Source: Maribacter sp. (GTDB lineage Bacteria; Bacteroidota; Bacteroidia; Flavobacteriales; Flavobacteriaceae). From it: DNA of 8,880 nt. Below are positions 6,732 to 8,880 of the stretch, piece by piece; position 1 is the first letter of the stretch; each line of letters starts with the position of its first letter. The DNA is taken from NCBI GenBank assembly GCA_030730545.1, contig JANQUX010000111.1, forward strand, positions 1 to 8,880, read 5' to 3'. A program made the translations under genes and the position numbers. The notes under the pieces were generated by a model. That model saw only the letters and a program-made list of their open reading frames with translations. It was not told where the DNA came from and made no database searches.

Positions 6732-7459
6732 GCTTAAGAGCAATTTTAGTAGAAGATGAAGCTAATAGCAGAGAGATTTTAAGAAATTATATCTCTAAAT
6801 ACTGCCCTAGTGTAACTTTGTTGGGTGAAGCATCATCTATCAAAGAGGCTTTAGTTTTAATTGAGAATAATGTTTTAGACTTGGTGTTTCTTGATGTTGA
6901 AATGCCGTTCGGTAATGCTTTTGATCTACTTGATCAATTACCAGACAGAACTTTTGAAACCGTTTTTGTTACCGCTTATGATCACTATGCGAAAGATGCC
7001 TTAAATAATCATGCAGCATATTATTTGACAAAACCGATAAATATCGATGAGTTGATCAAGGCCGTAGAATATGTTAGCGGAGTTCGTGAAAAAGAAGCAA
7101 GTTTAGAAGGTGAGGTTTTAAGTACTAAATCTAAAGGGGTAGAGGGTAAGTTGACCTTGCCACAGCAAGACGGATTCCAAATTTTGAACGTTGCAGAAAT
7201 ATTATATTGTAAGGCAGATGATAATTATACCGAAATATATTTATTGAACAAGAAAATATTGGTCAGTAAAACCTTGAAGTATTTTGAAGATGCACTTATT
7301 GATTTTCCCTTTGCTCGGGTGCACAAATCGTACCTTGTAAATGTAAACGAAGTGGTCAAGTATCGCAAGGGTAAAGGCGGTAGCGTAGTAATGTCTAACG
7401 GAAAAGAGGTGATGGTTTCCGCATCAAAAAAGAAAGATTTTCTATCCTATTTTAATTAA
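6728..7459 (+). CDS. LytTR family DNA-binding response regulator
   Basis: The 243-residue protein has an N-terminal receiver domain (1-120) with acidic pocket Glu9-Asp10-Glu11, phospho-acceptor Asp56 in VFLDVEMP, Thr82 and Lys102 in LTKP, so all the switch residues are present. After a linker (120-140) comes a LytTR DNA-binding domain (about 141-243), recognised by ILYCKADDNYTEIYL (158-172), KTLKYFEDAL, FARVHKSYLVNVNEV (195-209) and the final strand with VMVSASKKKDF. It should be phosphorylated by the kinase just upstream, with which it overlaps by four bases (ATGA), implying translational coupling. LytTR proteins typically bind paired direct repeats near promoters, but I could not find a convincing pair upstream of this operon, so the targets are unknown. 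Confidence 0.95.
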   Translation: MSLRAILVEDEANSREILRNYISKYCPSVTLLGEASSIKEALVLIENNVLDLVFLDVEMPFGNAFDLLDQLPDRTFETVFVTAYDHYAKDALNNHAAYYLTKPINIDELIKAVEYVSGVREKEASLEGEVLSTKSKGVEGKLTLPQQDGFQILNVAEILYCKADDNYTEIYLLNKKILVSKTLKYFEDALIDFPFARVHKSYLVNVNEVVKYRKGKGGSVVMSNGKEVMVSASKKKDFLSYFN

Positions 7460-7469
7460 AAAAAATACA

Positions 7470-7985
7470 ATGATAAAAGCAGTTAGAGGTAAAGAACCCA
7501 TTATTGGAGACGATTGTTTTATTGCAGAAAATGCAACGATTGTCGGTGAAGTAAGCATGGGTAAGCAATGTAGTGTGTGGTTCAACGCTGTGCTGCGTGG
7601 CGATGTTCATTTTATTAAAATGGGTGATAAAGTAAATATACAAGATGGTGCGGTTATTCATTGTACCTATTTAAAATCACCAACAACTATAGGTAATAAT
7701 GTATCAATCGGTCATAATGCTATTGTGCATGGGTGTACTATTCATGATAATGTATTGGTTGGTATGGGTAGCATAATTATGGATGACTGTATTGTGGAAA
7801 GCAATAGTATTATTGCAGCCGGGGCAGTGCTAACAAAAGGTACACATGTGCCATCAGGAAGTATTTTTGCCGGCATGCCTGCTAAAAAAATAAAAGATAT
7901 AAGTCCCGAATTAAGCTCTGGTGAAATCAATAGAATTGCCGAAGCTTATACCATGTATTCTGGTTGGTTTAAAGAAACTGAGTAA
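7470..7985 (+). CDS. Gamma carbonic anhydrase family protein (YrdA/PaaY-like, left-handed beta-helix)
   Basis: The 171-residue protein consists of hexapeptide repeats forming a left-handed parallel beta-helix (about 10-140, IGDDCFIAENATIVGEV through GAVLTKGTHVPSGSIFAGMPAKKI), followed by a C-terminal helix (147-170). The metal-site pattern of the gamma-class family is intact: Arg43-Gly-Asp45, Gln58, and three His (64, 82, 87) in VIHCT, GHNA and VHGC. Proteins of this type form trimers with a metal site at each subunit interface. Some hydrate CO2; others have weak or unknown activity. It lacks the acidic loop of the archaeal Cam enzyme, so activity is uncertain. Length is normal for the family. 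It begins 10 bases after the response regulator stop with an A-rich leader, so it is probably the third gene of that operon. No terminator separates it from fabD. Confidence 0.93.
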   Translation: MIKAVRGKEPIIGDDCFIAENATIVGEVSMGKQCSVWFNAVLRGDVHFIKMGDKVNIQDGAVIHCTYLKSPTTIGNNVSIGHNAIVHGCTIHDNVLVGMGSIIMDDCIVESNSIIAAGAVLTKGTHVPSGSIFAGMPAKKIKDISPELSSGEINRIAEAYTMYSGWFKETE

Positions 7986-8027
7986 ATGCAAATAATCATT
8001 TACATATCGCAATCTATCTAAAATACG

Positions 8028-8035
8028 TACTTTTG
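8028..8035 (+). promoter_or_regulatory. -7 box of the fabD promoter
   Basis: TACTTTTG is an exact match to the Bacteroidetes -7 consensus TAnnTTTG. It lies 20 bases before the fabD ATG, predicting a leader of about 14 bases. The expected -33 position holds TCG (8007-8009, 18-base spacing), one mismatch from TTG. It is the best-formed box in the window together with that of the NifU-like gene. Confidence 0.6.
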
Positions 8036-8055
8036 CGCCACCAAAACTAAAAGTT

Positions 8056-8880
8056 ATGAACGCATATGTTTTTCCTGGGCAAGGTGCTCAATTTGTAGGA
8101 ATGGGTTTAGATCTGTATGAAAAATACCCTATTGCAAAAGAATTGTTTCTTAAGGCAAACGAAATACTTGGCTTTGAGATTACAGAGGTAATGTTCAGAG
8201 GTACTGCCGAAGGTTTGAAAGAAACCAAGGTAACTCAACCAGCTATATTCCTTCACTCTGTTATATTGAGTAAAGTAATGGGAGATTCGTTTAAGCCAGA
8301 TATGGTTGCGGGTCATTCGCTTGGGGAGTTTTCTGCTCTTGTTGCAAATAACACTCTTAGTTTTGAAGACGGATTAAGATTGGTTTCGCAACGAGCTTTG
8401 GCAATGCAAAAGGCATGTGAACTGAAACCATCGACAATGGCAGCAGTTTTAGGATTGGAAGATGCCGTCGTAGAAAAAGTATGTTCAGAAATTTCAGGAA
8501 TTGTTGTTGCCGCAAATTATAATTGTCCGGGTCAATTGGTAATTTCTGGTGAGATATCCGCAGTTGAAGAAGCCTGTGAAAAATTAAAAGAAGCAGGCGC
8601 AAAACGTGCGTTAATGCTACCTGTGGGTGGTGCTTTTCACTCTCCGTTAATGGAGCCCGCTAGAGAAGAATTAGCAGCGGCCATAGCTAATACTACTTTT
8701 TCGACACCTAGTTGCCCAATTTATCAAAATGTGCCAACAACGGCGGTAAATAGTGCAGAAGAAATTAAAAAGAACTTAATGTTGCAATTGACAGCACCTG
8801 TAAAATGGACTCAGAGCGTTCAACAAATGGTAAAAGATGGTGCTACGATTTTTACTGAAATAGGTCCGGGTAAGGTATTG
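8056..8880 (+). CDS. fabD: Malonyl-CoA:ACP transacylase (FabD), cut by the right edge
   Basis: The frame opens at ATG 8056 and stays open to the window end, giving 275 residues. Full-length enzymes are about 290-310, so only the last few strands are missing. It moves the malonyl group from malonyl-CoA to acyl carrier protein in the cytoplasm, supplying the extender unit for fatty acid synthesis. The signature residues are intact: PGQGAQ (7-12), the nucleophile Ser88 in GHSLGEFSAL, Arg113 in SQRALAMQ (which binds the malonyl carboxylate), ANYNCPGQLVISG (153-165), catalytic His195 in GGAFHS, and the conserved IGPGKVL at the edge. The start is fixed by the PGQGAQ motif seven residues in and by the -7 box upstream. 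It is preceded by a 70-base gap after the carbonic anhydrase-like gene and probably transcribed alone, although readthrough is possible. Confidence 0.97.
   Translation, partial: MNAYVFPGQGAQFVGMGLDLYEKYPIAKELFLKANEILGFEITEVMFRGTAEGLKETKVTQPAIFLHSVILSKVMGDSFKPDMVAGHSLGEFSALVANNTLSFEDGLRLVSQRALAMQKACELKPSTMAAVLGLEDAVVEKVCSEISGIVVAANYNCPGQLVISGEISAVEEACEKLKEAGAKRALMLPVGGAFHSPLMEPAREELAAAIANTTFSTPSCPIYQNVPTTAVNSAEEIKKNLMLQLTAPVKWTQSVQQMVKDGATIFTEIGPGKVL

Noticed and set aside
7452..7661. Minus-strand open frame opposite the start of the carbonic anhydrase-like gene
   Set aside because: It overlaps a conserved enzyme with all metal-site residues on the plus strand, and its own product has no family features.
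7983..8002. Inverted repeat TAAATG/CATTTA after the carbonic anhydrase-like gene, considered as a terminator
   Set aside because: The stem is six bases, AT-rich, has an 8-base loop and lacks a T run, so it would be very weak.
8107..8602. Two minus-strand open frames opposite fabD
   Set aside because: fabD motifs are continuous through this region. The opposite-strand translations are rich in Leu, Phe and His without domains, and no promoter is evident.
1..8880. Search for CRISPR repeats, insertion sequence ends, tRNA genes and phage or toxin-antitoxin genes
   Set aside because: No regularly spaced repeats, terminal inverted repeats with a transposase, cloverleaf-like sequences or related proteins were seen. 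The gene content looks like stable chromosome.

Overview
The window looks like ordinary chromosome from a marine or environmental member of the Flavobacteriaceae (Bacteroidetes). The evidence is the AT-rich coding sequence, the absence of Shine-Dalgarno sites, several TAnnTTTG-type -7 promoter boxes, a PorP/SprF-family outer-membrane protein (a type IX secretion/gliding family confined to Bacteroidetes), and a TPR-containing LytS-type kinase next to a LytTR regulator. The genus cannot be fixed from the sequence. I see no insertion sequences, phage genes, CRISPR array, tRNA or rRNA.

Left third (about 1-1963), all on the minus strand: the N-terminal 237 codons of a DUF255/thioredoxin-fold protein that runs off the left edge, a 66-residue dodecin, and a three-domain NifU/Nfu-type iron-sulfur scaffold. 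A strong minus-strand terminator separates dodecin from the DUF255 gene. No terminator is visible between the scaffold and dodecin genes, so those two may be co-transcribed.

Middle (2087-4323): a PorP/SprF-family gene on the plus strand converges with a predicted lipoprotein carrying a von Willebrand A domain on the minus strand. A perfect 15-bp hairpin between them can end both transcripts.

Right half (4527-8880), all on the plus strand: a tight cluster of a large sensor kinase (secreted regulatory-like domain, TPR repeats, coiled coil, membrane helix, LytS-type kinase), its LytTR response regulator (4-base overlap) and a gamma-class carbonic anhydrase-like hexapeptide protein (10 bases downstream). 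It is followed by fabD (malonyl-CoA:ACP transacylase) behind a well-formed promoter box and cut off at the right edge. The first three probably form one transcript. fabD probably starts its own.

I found no clear undescribed system. The most interesting points are the dodecin without the usual flavin-stacking residues, the kinase's layered periplasmic sensor and its link to a carbonic anhydrase-like gene, a terminator whose T-tract seems to double as the next gene's -7 box, and an orphan PorP/SprF gene.
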